Positions 9,258 through 16,995 of a DNA stretch of 64,000 nucleotides are shown here, one piece after another. The DNA comes from Oscillospiraceae bacterium (GTDB lineage: Bacteria; Bacillota; Clostridia; Oscillospirales; Ruminococcaceae). The position numbers and the translations under genes were made by a program. How positions within the stretch are numbered: the stretch's first letter is position 1; each line of letters begins with the position of its first letter. The DNA lies in assembly GCA_009777635.1 (NCBI GenBank), contig WRLK01000002.1:1-64000 (forward strand). The letters are read 5' to 3'. The notes under the pieces were generated by a model that ran no database searches, was not told the origin of the DNA, and was given only the letters and a program-made list of their open reading frames with translations.

Positions 9258-11045
9258 TTACTGCTTGACGATCGCGCCAAACTTACATTTTTCGATACAG
9301 ACGCCGCACTTTATACAAAGGCTTTGATCGATTACATGCGGCTTTTTAACGTCGCCGGCAATCGCATCGACAGGACAGACCTTTTTGCAGAGCGTACAGC
9401 CTATGCATTTATCCGGCGTGATGACGATGCTCATCAGGTCCTTGCAGGCGTGTGAGGGGCATCTTTTCTCAACGACATGCGCATCGTATTCATCCCTGAA
9501 GTAACGCAGCGTGGAAAGCACAGGGTTAGGGGCGGATTGCCCTAACGCGCAAAGCGAATTTTCCTTTATGTAATAGGACAGGCGTTCCATCTTATCGAGA
9601 TCTGCCAATGTGCCCTGCCCCTTCGTCACCTTTTCAAGCAGCTCATACAGGCGCTTTGTGCCGATGCGGCACGGGGTGCACTTGCCGCAGCTTTCGTCGA
9701 CGGTAAACTCAAGGAAGTACTTTGCGATATCGACCATACAGCTGTCCTCGTCCATTACGATGAGGCCGCCTGAGCCCATCATGGCGCCGACTTCCATCAG
9801 GCTGTCGTAGTCTATTTTCACGTCGATGAGGCTCGAGGGGATGCAGCCGCCGCTCGGCCCGCCAATCTGCGCCGCCTTAAAGCGTTTGCCTCCCGGTATA
9901 CCGCCGCCGATTTCCTCGACGATTTCGCGCATAGTCGTGCCCATCGGGACCTCGACAAGGCCGGAGTTATGAATCATTCCCGCCAGCGCGAAGACCTTGG
10001 TGCCCTTGGATTTTTCGGTTCCCATAGAGCTGAGCCAGTCCGCCCCGAGTAAGATGATGCGCGGGATATTCGCGTATGTTTCGACATTGTTTAAAACTGT
10101 CGGGCAGCCGAACAGGCCCTTTACCGCGGGGAACGGCGGCCTTGGCCGCGGCTCGCCGCGATGGCCTTCAATCGAAGTTAACAGGGCAGTCTCCTCGCCG
10201 CAGACGAACGCGCCGGCGCCAAGGCGTATATCAATGTCAAAGCAGAAATCGGTGCCGAAAATATTTTTACCGAGCAAGCCGTTTTTACGCGCTTCCTTTA
10301 TTGCAATCTCAAGCCGGTGTACGGCGATCGGGTACTCCGCGCGTATGTATATGTAGCCCTCGTTTGCGCCGATTGCGTAACCGGCAATGGCCATCGCCTC
10401 TAAAACGACGTGGGGGTCGCCCTCAAGAATGGAGCGGTCCATGAACGCGCCGGGGTCGCCTTCGTCGGCGTTGCAGCAGACATATTTTTGCCCGGGAGGC
10501 TGAGCCGCCGCAAATCCCCACTTGAGCCCGGTCGGGAACCCTGCGCCGCCGCGCCCGCGAAGCCCGGAATCTTTTATTACCTTTATTACGTCATCAGGCT
10601 TCATCTCCGTGAGTACTTTTCCAAGCGCCACGTAACCGTCGTAAGCTATGTATTCGTTGATATCCTCAGGGTTTATCACGCCGCAGTTGCGAAGCGCTAT
10701 GCGCTTTTGTTTTTTGTAAAACCCGGTTTCGTCAAGGGACGAAACCTCGCCGCCCTGAAGCGTCTCGTCGTATACAAGACGCGTAACGATCCTGCCTTTT
10801 AAGAGGTGTTCGGTGATGATTTCGGGGATATCCTCGGGCTTCACCGATGCGTAGAACGTGCCCTCGGGATAGACAATCATAATCGGGCCTAACGCACAAA
10901 GGCCGAAGCAGCCGGTTTTTACAAGCTTCACTTCGCTTTCAAGGCCTGCTTTTTTCAAGTTTTCTTCGATCGCGTCATGAACCTTGTCGCAACCGGAAGA
11001 ACAGCAGCCGGTCCCGGCGCATAACAGAATACTGGAACGTATCAT
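9258..11045 (-). CDS. hndC: NuoF-like flavoprotein of NAD(P)-linked hydrogenase (HndC/HydB type)
   Basis: Diaphorase subunit of 595 residues that exchanges electrons between NAD(P)H and the hydrogenase through FMN and iron-sulfur clusters. The N-terminal thioredoxin-like [2Fe-2S] domain shows CAGTGCCSSGC and TGCFGLCALGP. The NuoF core has GRGGAGFPTGLKW (FMN/NADH) and SCGKCTPCRIGTKR ([4Fe-4S]). The C-terminus adds two ferredoxin clusters, CIGCTLCKKVCP and CIKCGVCIEKC. The ATG follows AGGGAGG. In bifurcating hydrogenases this subunit works with HydA and a NuoE-like protein; no NuoE gene is seen nearby. Confidence 0.95.
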   Translation of the reverse strand: MIRSSILLCAGTGCCSSGCDKVHDAIEENLKKAGLESEVKLVKTGCFGLCALGPIMIVYPEGTFYASVKPEDIPEIITEHLLKGRIVTRLVYDETLQGGEVSSLDETGFYKKQKRIALRNCGVINPEDINEYIAYDGYVALGKVLTEMKPDDVIKVIKDSGLRGRGGAGFPTGLKWGFAAAQPPGQKYVCCNADEGDPGAFMDRSILEGDPHVVLEAMAIAGYAIGANEGYIYIRAEYPIAVHRLEIAIKEARKNGLLGKNIFGTDFCFDIDIRLGAGAFVCGEETALLTSIEGHRGEPRPRPPFPAVKGLFGCPTVLNNVETYANIPRIILLGADWLSSMGTEKSKGTKVFALAGMIHNSGLVEVPMGTTMREIVEEIGGGIPGGKRFKAAQIGGPSGGCIPSSLIDVKIDYDSLMEVGAMMGSGGLIVMDEDSCMVDIAKYFLEFTVDESCGKCTPCRIGTKRLYELLEKVTKGQGTLADLDKMERLSYYIKENSLCALGQSAPNPVLSTLRYFRDEYDAHVVEKRCPSHACKDLMSIVITPDKCIGCTLCKKVCPVDAIAGDVKKPHVIDQSLCIKCGVCIEKCKFGAIVKQ

Positions 11046-11061
11046 GTATTATTTTCCTCCC

Positions 11062-11433
11062 TTACTTGCCGATGGTGCCGATAGTGTATTCATTGACAAT
11101 TTCGCCGCTCATAAGATGCTGATGCACAATCTTAACGGCTTTTTCCGGCGTCATGTTGATGTATGTAGTCTTGCCGCGGTCCTTTTCATGAATCTCAACT
11201 ACAGGCTCGTACTGGCAAATGCCGATACAGCCCGTCTGACCGACGATAACGCCTTCAAGCTTTTCCTTTGCGACTTCCTGAACAAAAGCCGTAAGGACAG
11301 GGCGCGCCCCCGCCGCGATACCGCAGGTCGCCATTCCGACCACGACGCGGGTTGCATCCGGCTGGTCTTCGCGTATACCCATGTTTTCGCGCGCTTTGTC
11401 GCGCAGGGCTTTGAGTTCTTCCAGTGACTTCAT
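11062..11433 (-). CDS. hndB: Thioredoxin-like [2Fe-2S] protein (HndB type)
   Basis: Small 123-residue ferredoxin with the thioredoxin-like [2Fe-2S] fold. Four cysteines are placed as in the family: GMATCGIAAGARP and QTGCIGICQYEP hold three, with the second ligand position of the first pair replaced, as often in HndB proteins. It probably passes electrons inside the hydrogenase complex. Start ATG follows AAGGAGGT. It lies 16 bases upstream of the NuoF-like gene and directly downstream of a palindromic repeat that separates it from the ATPase-fold gene. Confidence 0.88.
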   Translation of the reverse strand: MKSLEELKALRDKARENMGIREDQPDATRVVVGMATCGIAAGARPVLTAFVQEVAKEKLEGVIVGQTGCIGICQYEPVVEIHEKDRGKTTYINMTPEKAVKIVHQHLMSGEIVNEYTIGTIGK

Positions 11434-11454
11434 AATAGACAGAGACCTCCTTAT

Positions 11455-11558
11455 TAGTATTTAGGAAATAGAAAATAGGAAATAGTAGAAACGTATTTTC
11501 CAGGCAAAATTTTCCGCCGGCCGCACTACTATTCTCTATTTCCTATTCTCTATTCTCC
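11455..11558. repeat. Palindromic 7-mer repeat element, copy A
   Basis: Left arm 11455-11493 (TAGTATTTAGGAAATAG...) and right arm 11525-11558 form an imperfect inverted repeat built of 7-base units close to AGARAAT. The roughly 30-base core contains CAGGCAAAA. Copies B (28765-28874) and C (38132-38169) share arm and core. The right arm encodes the last residues and TAG stop of the leftward ATPase-fold gene. Confidence 0.8.
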
Positions 11559-12079
11559 ATCTGCTCCTTGAGATAACCCCTAATCCAATCGGCGACATCG
11601 GGGTTTGAAAGGGGGACGTCCCCTCCAAGCACTTCCCGGAGCTCCCGGGTATCAAGGATAAATCCGCGCCCGTCCCTTTCCTTTTCATAGACAAAATCAA
11701 TATCGGGGTTGCATGTGATCAAAAGAAGGATCGTTTCGTCCATGTCGCCAACCGGGGTCATGTCGATGTGATCGGCTGCAAACCGCGCGGTCACAAGCGT
11801 TCCCGCGCCCTTTTCGGATGTAATCGAAAAATCGCCGCCGGTTTGTTCGCACGCCATTTTAAAAAGCGGGATTCCAAGCCCTACGTCGCGGGTCGTGCGC
11901 GTCGTGTAAAAGGGGTTTGTGACGCTTTGAACCTGTTCTTTCGTCATGCCGGAGCCATTATCCTCTATCGTGATGACAAGCGAGTTTCCTTCCCATTTTT
12001 CGGAAATCCGGATCAGCGTCGCCTTTGCCGTGATAGAGTTTTGCGCAACATCCATCGCATTGAGTGAAAGCTCCCGCAT
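11543..12079 (-). CDS. GHKL ATPase-fold protein of hydrogenase operon
   Basis: About 178 residues; the first half is a histidine-kinase-like ATPase domain with MRELSLNAMDVAQNS (N box), IEDNGSGM (G1) and VGLGIPLFK (G2), without any phospho-acceptor His domain. The ATG at 12079 is preferred because AGGGGA lies 8 bases upstream; an ATG three codons earlier is too close. Similar proteins are commonly encoded next to clostridial NAD-linked hydrogenases and are presumed regulatory. The C-terminal half (after about residue 120) matches no family I recognise. Its last codons and stop lie inside repeat copy A. First gene of the leftward operon. Confidence 0.85.
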   Translation of the reverse strand: MRELSLNAMDVAQNSITAKATLIRISEKWEGNSLVITIEDNGSGMTKEQVQSVTNPFYTTRTTRDVGLGIPLFKMACEQTGGDFSITSEKGAGTLVTARFAADHIDMTPVGDMDETILLLITCNPDIDFVYEKERDGRGFILDTRELREVLGGDVPLSNPDVADWIRGYLKEQMENRE

Positions 12080-12304
12080 CAGGCACATCCCCTATAAATA
12101 CATTGAAATTAATTATAGCAAAATTCCCGCAGAAAATCCAGCAAATTTCACGGGCTTTGGGATAGCAAAAAATTTTTAATAAGAAGAATTTTTAGTTTTA
12201 TTCAAGCGTTTTTTGACTAATATGATACAAAGAATTCGGGAGAATGATTTTATTAGTAAGATAAGTCAAGCGTCATGTGAATTGTATATAGTATTTTGGG
12301 CAAA

Positions 12305-12326
12305 ATATTGTGACTTGTCACAATAT
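12305..12326. promoter_or_regulatory. Perfect inverted repeat, candidate operator
   Basis: ATATTGTGAC, a 2-base centre TT, then GTCACAATAT: a perfect 10-base inverted repeat ending 7 bases before the -35 of the rightward promoter. The inner TGTGAC-N2-GTCACA has the 14-base geometry of CRP/FNR-family sites. TTGTGA...TCACAA also recalls Rex operators, but those are 18 bases. The regulator cannot be named from sequence alone. Confidence 0.75.
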
Positions 12327-12333
12327 CGGGCTA

Positions 12334-12362
12334 TTTGCGGCTGCAGTGCGCACATGGTATAA
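12334..12362 (+). promoter_or_regulatory. Extended -10 promoter of sensory hydrogenase operon
   Basis: -35 TTGCGG, 17-base spacer, then TATAAT at 12357-12362 preceded by TGG (extended -10 element). It drives the DRTGG, RsbW-like, HydS-like, DRTGG and PHP genes, whose ribosome site GGAGG begins at 12394. Confidence 0.75.
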
Positions 12363-12406
12363 TAACCTCACCTGTTTGTAAAAGCAAAAACTTGGAGGTC
12401 ATATTT

Positions 12407-12763
12407 ATGAAGTTGAGTGAAATCATAGAGATTCTAAAAGCGCAGGTGATTTGCGACAGCGATTTAAGCCTTGACTACGAGATCAAAACGGCCTGCGGAA
12501 GCGACATGATGAGCGACGCGCTTGCGTTCGTAAAAGACCAGGGTATGCTGCTTACGGGGCTTTTAAACCCGCAAAGCGTGCGTACGGCCGAGATGCTTGA
12601 TATGAAATGCATCGCGTTTGTGAGAGGCAAAATACCGGGCGACGAAATTATAAAGCTTGCAAAAGACCGGGGAATTGCTTTGCTTTCGACAAAATACCGG
12701 ATGTTTACGGCATGCGGCAGGCTTTACAGCAAAGGACTTGGCGGAGGATGTGATGAAGAATAA
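12407..12763 (+). CDS. DRTGG-domain protein
   Basis: 118 residues. A DRTGG-type small regulatory domain (the fold also occurs in HPr kinase N-termini and CBS proteins) that probably senses a ligand. The sequence runs MKLSEIIEILKAQV, then DMMSDALAFVKDQGMLLTG, AFVRGKIPGDEIIKLA, and a Cys-containing end. ATG at 12407 follows GGAGG by 8 bases. TAA overlaps the next ATG (TAATG). First gene of the rightward hydrogenase-associated operon. Such proteins repeatedly occur beside group C/D hydrogenases, but their biochemical role is unknown. Confidence 0.8.
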   Translation: MKLSEIIEILKAQVICDSDLSLDYEIKTACGSDMMSDALAFVKDQGMLLTGLLNPQSVRTAEMLDMKCIAFVRGKIPGDEIIKLAKDRGIALLSTKYRMFTACGRLYSKGLGGGCDEE

Positions 12764-13194
12764 TGCAACCGATCATAAAAACGTATGTCATTCCGGGCGA
12801 CGATTTCACGCATGCGGGTGAAGCCTCAGGCAAGGTAAAGGCGATGCTCAAGCAGTTGGGGTATGACTCCGATGCGGTAAGGCGCATCGCAATCGCCATG
12901 TACGAAGCGGAAATCAATATGGTGATCCACGCGGACGGCGGCAAAGCGACCGTTGAGATTCATCCCGACAGGGTTGAGCTTACGCTTCAAGACTCGGGCC
13001 CCGGCATTGAAGACGTGGAGCTTGCGATGCAAGAGGGCTATTCAACCGCACCTGATGAAGTCCGCGCGCTTGGCTTTGGCGCCGGGATGGGGCTTCCCAA
13101 TATAAAAAAATATACCGACGACATGAAAATAGAAAGCATCGTAGGTACGGGAACTAAGATTTATATGCTCGTAAAGGCAGGAAAAACTTCATAA
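12763..13194 (+). CDS. RsbW-like serine kinase / anti-sigma factor
   Basis: 143-residue GHKL ATPase of the RsbW/SpoIIAB type. Motifs: RIAIAMYEAEINMVIHA (N box), LTLQDSGPGIED (G1), LGFGAGMGLPNIKKY (G2) and GTGTKIYML. Family members phosphorylate anti-anti-sigma proteins or bind sigma factors. Within this operon it more likely relays the state of the sensory hydrogenase, but no anti-anti-sigma (STAS) partner is encoded nearby. Start codon overlaps the preceding stop, indicating coupled translation; it is followed by an 88-base gap before the hydrogenase-like gene. Confidence 0.87.
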   Translation: MQPIIKTYVIPGDDFTHAGEASGKVKAMLKQLGYDSDAVRRIAIAMYEAEINMVIHADGGKATVEIHPDRVELTLQDSGPGIEDVELAMQEGYSTAPDEVRALGFGAGMGLPNIKKYTDDMKIESIVGTGTKIYMLVKAGKTS

Positions 13195-13282
13195 TATGGC
13201 AATCTTTGTATAATTCAATACATAATTTTTTATGCAAATTATGTATTTATTCTCTGCACTTATTGGGTAGGAGTGATTTTAA

Positions 13283-14596
13283 ATGTCCTTGCTTTATCAC
13301 AGCGTTACGCTTGACTCGGACAAGTGCATGGGCTGTACCAATTGCATAAAACGCTGCCCGACAGAGGCGATACGGGTGCGGGACGGCAAGGCGCGCATCA
13401 TAAATGAGCGCTGTATCGATTGCGGCGAGTGCATCCGGGTCTGCCCGCACCACGCGAAACGCGCGATTTATGACGATTTTAGCCGCATGAACGATTTTGC
13501 GTATAAAATCGCGCTTCCTCCGCCTGCGCTCTACGGCCAGTTCAATAATCTCGACGACATCGATTATGTTTTAAACGGGCTTATTGCCATGGGGTTTGAC
13601 GAGGTCTACGAGGTTAGCCGTGCGGCGGAGATGCTGTCGGACGCGACAAGGCGGATGATGAAAGAACAGAACTTTAAAAAGCCTGTTATCAGTTCGGCAT
13701 GCCCCGCCGTCGTAAGGCTGATACGGGTAAAATTTCCAAGCCTCTGCGACAATGTGCTGTCGCTTTTGTCGCCTATGCATATTGCGGGAAGACAGGCGAA
13801 AAAAGAGGCGATGGAAAAAACCGGGCTTGCCTTCGATCAAATCGGGGTGTTTTTCATTGCTCCGTGCCCTGCCAAGATCACGGATATACGCCAGCCGCTG
13901 GGCGTTGAAAAGACGTGGGTGGACGGCGCGTTCTCCTTGGCTGAAATCTACCCGAGGCTTGTGGACTGCATGAACAAGGTCAAAGAGCCGATGCCGATTT
14001 CAAAAAGCGGGATTATCGGCGTGAGCTGGGCGGGCAGCGGGGGCGAAGCATCCGCGCTGATACGCGAGCAATATCTTGCGGCCGACGGTATGGAAAACGT
14101 CATGGCGGTGCTCGAGGAGCTTGAGGGCGAGAGGTTAAGCGAGCTTGACTTCATTGAGTTGAATGTATGTCAGGGCGGATGCGTCGGCGGCGTTTTGACG
14201 ATTGAAAACCCGTTTGTCGCAAAAGCCCGCGTACAGCGGCTTCGCAAGTATCTGCCGGTTTCGCTGAACAGATTTAACGGCAAAATGGAATCTATTAAAT
14301 GGAGAGAAAAGCTTGAATACATCGGCGTCATGAAGCTCTCCGAGGATATTTCAGAGGCCATGCGCATGATGGAGGAAATTGAACGCCTGACCGATAACCT
14401 GACCGGCCTTGACTGCGGCTCCTGCGGTGCGCCGTCATGCCGCGCGCTGGCGGAGGATATCGTCACGGGCAAGGCAAGGCTCAACGACTGCGTGTTTGTG
14501 CTCAGGCAGGAGGCAAGCTCCGCCGGAATCGATATTTCAAGCGACCCCAGAATGCGCCTTATCACGGACCATTATGAAAAGGAGACGGCAAAATGA
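13283..14596 (+). CDS. Sensory-type [FeFe] hydrogenase-like protein (HydS-like)
   Basis: 437 residues. An N-terminal 2[4Fe-4S] ferredoxin (CMGCTNCIKRCP, CIDCGECIRVCP, about 15-55) is followed by an H-cluster domain with divergent motifs: SSACPAVV for L1, APCPAK for L2 and NVCQGGCVGG for L3. The four cluster-binding cysteines are kept, but the proton-shuttle Cys of TSCCPxW is Ala, as reported for the sensory hydrogenase HydS of Thermotoga. From about residue 376 a further Fe-S domain appears (LDCGSCGAPSCRALAEDI). GGTAGGAGTG lies upstream of the ATG. The gene sits among signalling proteins and opposite a catalytic hydrogenase operon. It is best read as an H2/redox sensor, not a bulk catalyst. 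Confidence 0.9.
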   Translation: MSLLYHSVTLDSDKCMGCTNCIKRCPTEAIRVRDGKARIINERCIDCGECIRVCPHHAKRAIYDDFSRMNDFAYKIALPPPALYGQFNNLDDIDYVLNGLIAMGFDEVYEVSRAAEMLSDATRRMMKEQNFKKPVISSACPAVVRLIRVKFPSLCDNVLSLLSPMHIAGRQAKKEAMEKTGLAFDQIGVFFIAPCPAKITDIRQPLGVEKTWVDGAFSLAEIYPRLVDCMNKVKEPMPISKSGIIGVSWAGSGGEASALIREQYLAADGMENVMAVLEELEGERLSELDFIELNVCQGGCVGGVLTIENPFVAKARVQRLRKYLPVSLNRFNGKMESIKWREKLEYIGVMKLSEDISEAMRMMEEIERLTDNLTGLDCGSCGAPSCRALAEDIVTGKARLNDCVFVLRQEASSAGIDISSDPRMRLITDHYEKETAK

Positions 14597-14928
14597 CTGT
14601 GAAAGATCTTTGCGATAAGCTGTCGCTTACCGTTTTGACATGCGGGGACCGCTTAAACCGCGAAACAAACGGTTGTTATATCGGCGACCTTTTAAGCTGG
14701 GTGATGGGACGCGCGCGCGAAGACGCCGCGTGGATTACCGTAATGGGAAATATAAACTCCGTCGCAGTCGCAAAGCTTGCCGATTTATCGTGCATCATCC
14801 TGTGTGAAAAAGCATCTCTTGACGAAGACGCAAGGGCGCAGGCGGACGCGAACGGAATTGTCATACTTTCGGGGGAAGACCCGGCATACGAGCTTGCCTT
14901 AAAGCTTTATGAAGCTTCAAAATCATGA
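14593..14928 (+). CDS. Second DRTGG-like protein
   Basis: 111 residues of the same small-domain type as the first gene of this operon: MTVKDLCDKLSLTVLTCG, a central AWITVMGNINSVAVAKL and ILCEKASLDEDA, then GIVILSGEDPAYELA. It begins with an ATG overlapping the hydrogenase-like stop (ATGA) and ends overlapping the PHP gene start, so all three are coupled. Presumed ligand-binding or partner-binding module; function unknown. Confidence 0.78.
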   Translation: MTVKDLCDKLSLTVLTCGDRLNRETNGCYIGDLLSWVMGRAREDAAWITVMGNINSVAVAKLADLSCIILCEKASLDEDARAQADANGIVILSGEDPAYELALKLYEASKS

Positions 14929-15653
14929 GGCTCGCATACGATTTTCACATGCATTCCTGCCTTTCACCGTGCGGAAGCGACGATATGACGCCATATAACC
15001 TTGTCAACATGGCAAAGATTTGCGGGCTCAAAATCATAGCGCTCACCGACCACAACAGCACGGGGAACTGCCGCGCCGCGATTCAGGCGGGAAAAGATGC
15101 GGGCGTCGCCGTGATTCCGGGGATGGAGCTCAACACCGCGGAGGAAATCCATGTAATATGCCTTTTCCCCGATATTGACGCGGCAGACGCGTTTGGAGCT
15201 AAAATCAAAGAAAATATGCCGCCGATTAAAAACAAGCCGGATATCTTCGGGCTGCAGCTTTACATGGACGCCCGGGACAAAATACTGGGCGCGGAAGAAA
15301 ATTTGCTTGTAATGGCGAGCTTTATCACGATAGACGAGGCGCCGGGGCTCGTCAGGAGCTTCGGCGGGTTTTGTTATCCGGCGCACGTTGACCGGCAATC
15401 GTTTTCCATAACCGCGAGCTTCGGCATATTCCCGCCGGAGCTTGGCTTTACATGCGCTGAAATTACGCCGGCCGGAGACGAGACCTCGGCTAAACAAAAA
15501 TATCCGGAGCTTGAGAAGCTGAGGATTATACGCTCCTCCGATTCTCATTATCTTGAATCTATGGGCGAAGCCTTAGACCTAATCGATTTAGCTGATTGCA
15601 CCGCGCAGTCCGCCGTCTCATACTTTCAGTCGCTCAAGGCGGCGGCAGATTAA
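14925..15653 (+). CDS. PHP-domain phosphoesterase
   Basis: 242 residues with the metal-binding motifs of the PHP superfamily: DFHMHSCLSPCG near the start, LTDHNSTGN, GMELNTAEEIHV, CYPAHVDR and RSSDSHYLESM. Members hydrolyse phosphoesters with two or three metal ions; this type resembles YciV/TrpH-like phosphatases. It is the last gene of the hydrogenase-associated signalling operon, overlapping its neighbour by 4 bases, so it may remove a phosphate or degrade a nucleotide signal linked to the kinase-like protein upstream. Substrate not determinable here. Confidence 0.85.
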   Translation: MRLAYDFHMHSCLSPCGSDDMTPYNLVNMAKICGLKIIALTDHNSTGNCRAAIQAGKDAGVAVIPGMELNTAEEIHVICLFPDIDAADAFGAKIKENMPPIKNKPDIFGLQLYMDARDKILGAEENLLVMASFITIDEAPGLVRSFGGFCYPAHVDRQSFSITASFGIFPPELGFTCAEITPAGDETSAKQKYPELEKLRIIRSSDSHYLESMGEALDLIDLADCTAQSAVSYFQSLKAAAD

Positions 15654-15844
15654 TGCGGGATTAAAATTGAATGAATTATTGATGATTCGGTTGACTTGTT
15701 ATCATCCGATTTGATAGACTGGTTTCAGGCAATAATGAATTCGCATGATAAGATGCGCATTAGAGCGAGAAAGGCCCCGAGCGATTCATTCGCGAGGCGT
15801 AAGGCTTTTCGAGTGAAATCATATCCATGCCGGAAAGGGAAAAC

Positions 15845-16978
15845 ATGATGCCAATGCTTGAGCAAAAAAAGAATACGACATTTTCATATGGTCTTGGAAT
15901 TGCGCAAATCGTTGCCGGAATACCAATCGCGATTATTAGCATGATTATGATTCTGGTGGGGTTTTGGGGATTTAGACAGGCGGGAGGATTTTATTTCATC
16001 TGGCAGCTAATCCTGATACCGGTTACGACAGGCGGCGCGTTTTTGATTTATAACGGCGTGAAAACATACAGGTTCATCGATAATTACCGCAAGATCGCCG
16101 CCGCGATGGAGTTTAAAAACCGCGAACGGGTGACGGCCCTCGCGCAGGTGACAGGGCAGGACCTTACAAGCCTCGTGCGCGATTTGCGCGCCATGTCTCA
16201 AAAGGGATACTTCCCGAACGCGTATGTGGACTTTGACCGCTGCGAGTTTTCACTTACCGATACACAGGTTCCGTCGCCTGCGCTGGGAGACGGCGAAATA
16301 ATCTTAAAGGAAACCGCAAGGCCGTCGGCTATGCCGCTGCTTTCTTTTCCTTACGCATTTCTCGCGTATTATATCATAAAGCCGTTCACTTCATTTTCTG
16401 ACCTTATAATCGCGGGAGCCATCGGCGCTGTGATTTGCGTGATTGCGTACCGCAAGACGCCGGGCGTACGGGTTGTCGCCGAAAGCAAATACAAGGCTCA
16501 GCCCGCGCTGGAGCCCGCGCCGATTGATACGGGCAACGACGCGCTTGACGGGCTTTTGAGCAACGCCGTTACCTATGCGGGGGATTTAAACGAGCTTTCG
16601 CTATCAATCACGAATGAGAAAATGATCAAGCCTATAAAGGAGCTTCTGGACGTCTCGCGGCAAATTTTTGCGTTTGTTGAAAGGCAGCCCGCAAAAATAA
16701 AGCAGATACGCCAGTTCATGAACTATTACCTTCCGACGACCATAAAGCTTTTGCAGAGCTACAGGGAGCTTTCGCGGGAGCCTGTGAAAAACGAAAGCGT
16801 GACCGAAACGATGAATAAAATCGAAAACTCGATGGACGAGATCGTTGGCACATTCCAGCGCGAGCTGGATAACCTGTACCGCGACAAGGCGGAGGACATA
16901 AGCGTCGACATCGACGTGATGCTCGACATGATGCGCAATCAGGAAATCAGCAATGACTTCGATCAGGACAATATATAA
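15845..16978 (+). CDS. XpaC-family membrane protein
   Basis: 377-residue member of the XpaC family (annotated as 5-bromo-4-chloroindolyl phosphate hydrolysis protein). Two hydrophobic segments lie at about 14-35 and 45-65, and a second pair near 165-205. The C-terminal half is helical and charged. The start ATG at 15845 follows AAAGGGA; an ATG at 15827 lies before that ribosome site. The name comes from an early Bacillus phenotype and does not prove an enzymatic role. Directly followed by telA, a common pairing thought to act in envelope or toxic-compound tolerance. A possible promoter TTGACT-N18-TAGACT lies near 15690. Confidence 0.82.
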   Translation: MMPMLEQKKNTTFSYGLGIAQIVAGIPIAIISMIMILVGFWGFRQAGGFYFIWQLILIPVTTGGAFLIYNGVKTYRFIDNYRKIAAAMEFKNRERVTALAQVTGQDLTSLVRDLRAMSQKGYFPNAYVDFDRCEFSLTDTQVPSPALGDGEIILKETARPSAMPLLSFPYAFLAYYIIKPFTSFSDLIIAGAIGAVICVIAYRKTPGVRVVAESKYKAQPALEPAPIDTGNDALDGLLSNAVTYAGDLNELSLSITNEKMIKPIKELLDVSRQIFAFVERQPAKIKQIRQFMNYYLPTTIKLLQSYRELSREPVKNESVTETMNKIENSMDEIVGTFQRELDNLYRDKAEDISVDIDVMLDMMRNQEISNDFDQDNI

Positions 16979-16995
16979 ATTGATGGAGTGATTAT

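Larger units (their letters stand above)
12080..12406. promoter_or_regulatory. Divergent regulatory region between hydrogenase operons
   Basis: A 327-base AT-rich gap between the leftward catalytic operon and the rightward sensory operon. Leftward, a TATAAT-like -10 (complement of 12112-12117) lies upstream of the ATPase gene, but no clear -35 is seen. Rightward, a strong promoter and a perfect inverted repeat are listed separately. The remaining sequence between 12120 and 12300 shows no ORF or RNA that I can support. Confidence 0.6.

Noticed and set aside
12305-12326. Firm assignment of the palindrome as a Rex site
   Set aside because: Clostridial Rex sites are 18 bases with a 4-base centre; this is 16 bases between TTGTGA and TCACAA ends, so the regulator is left open.
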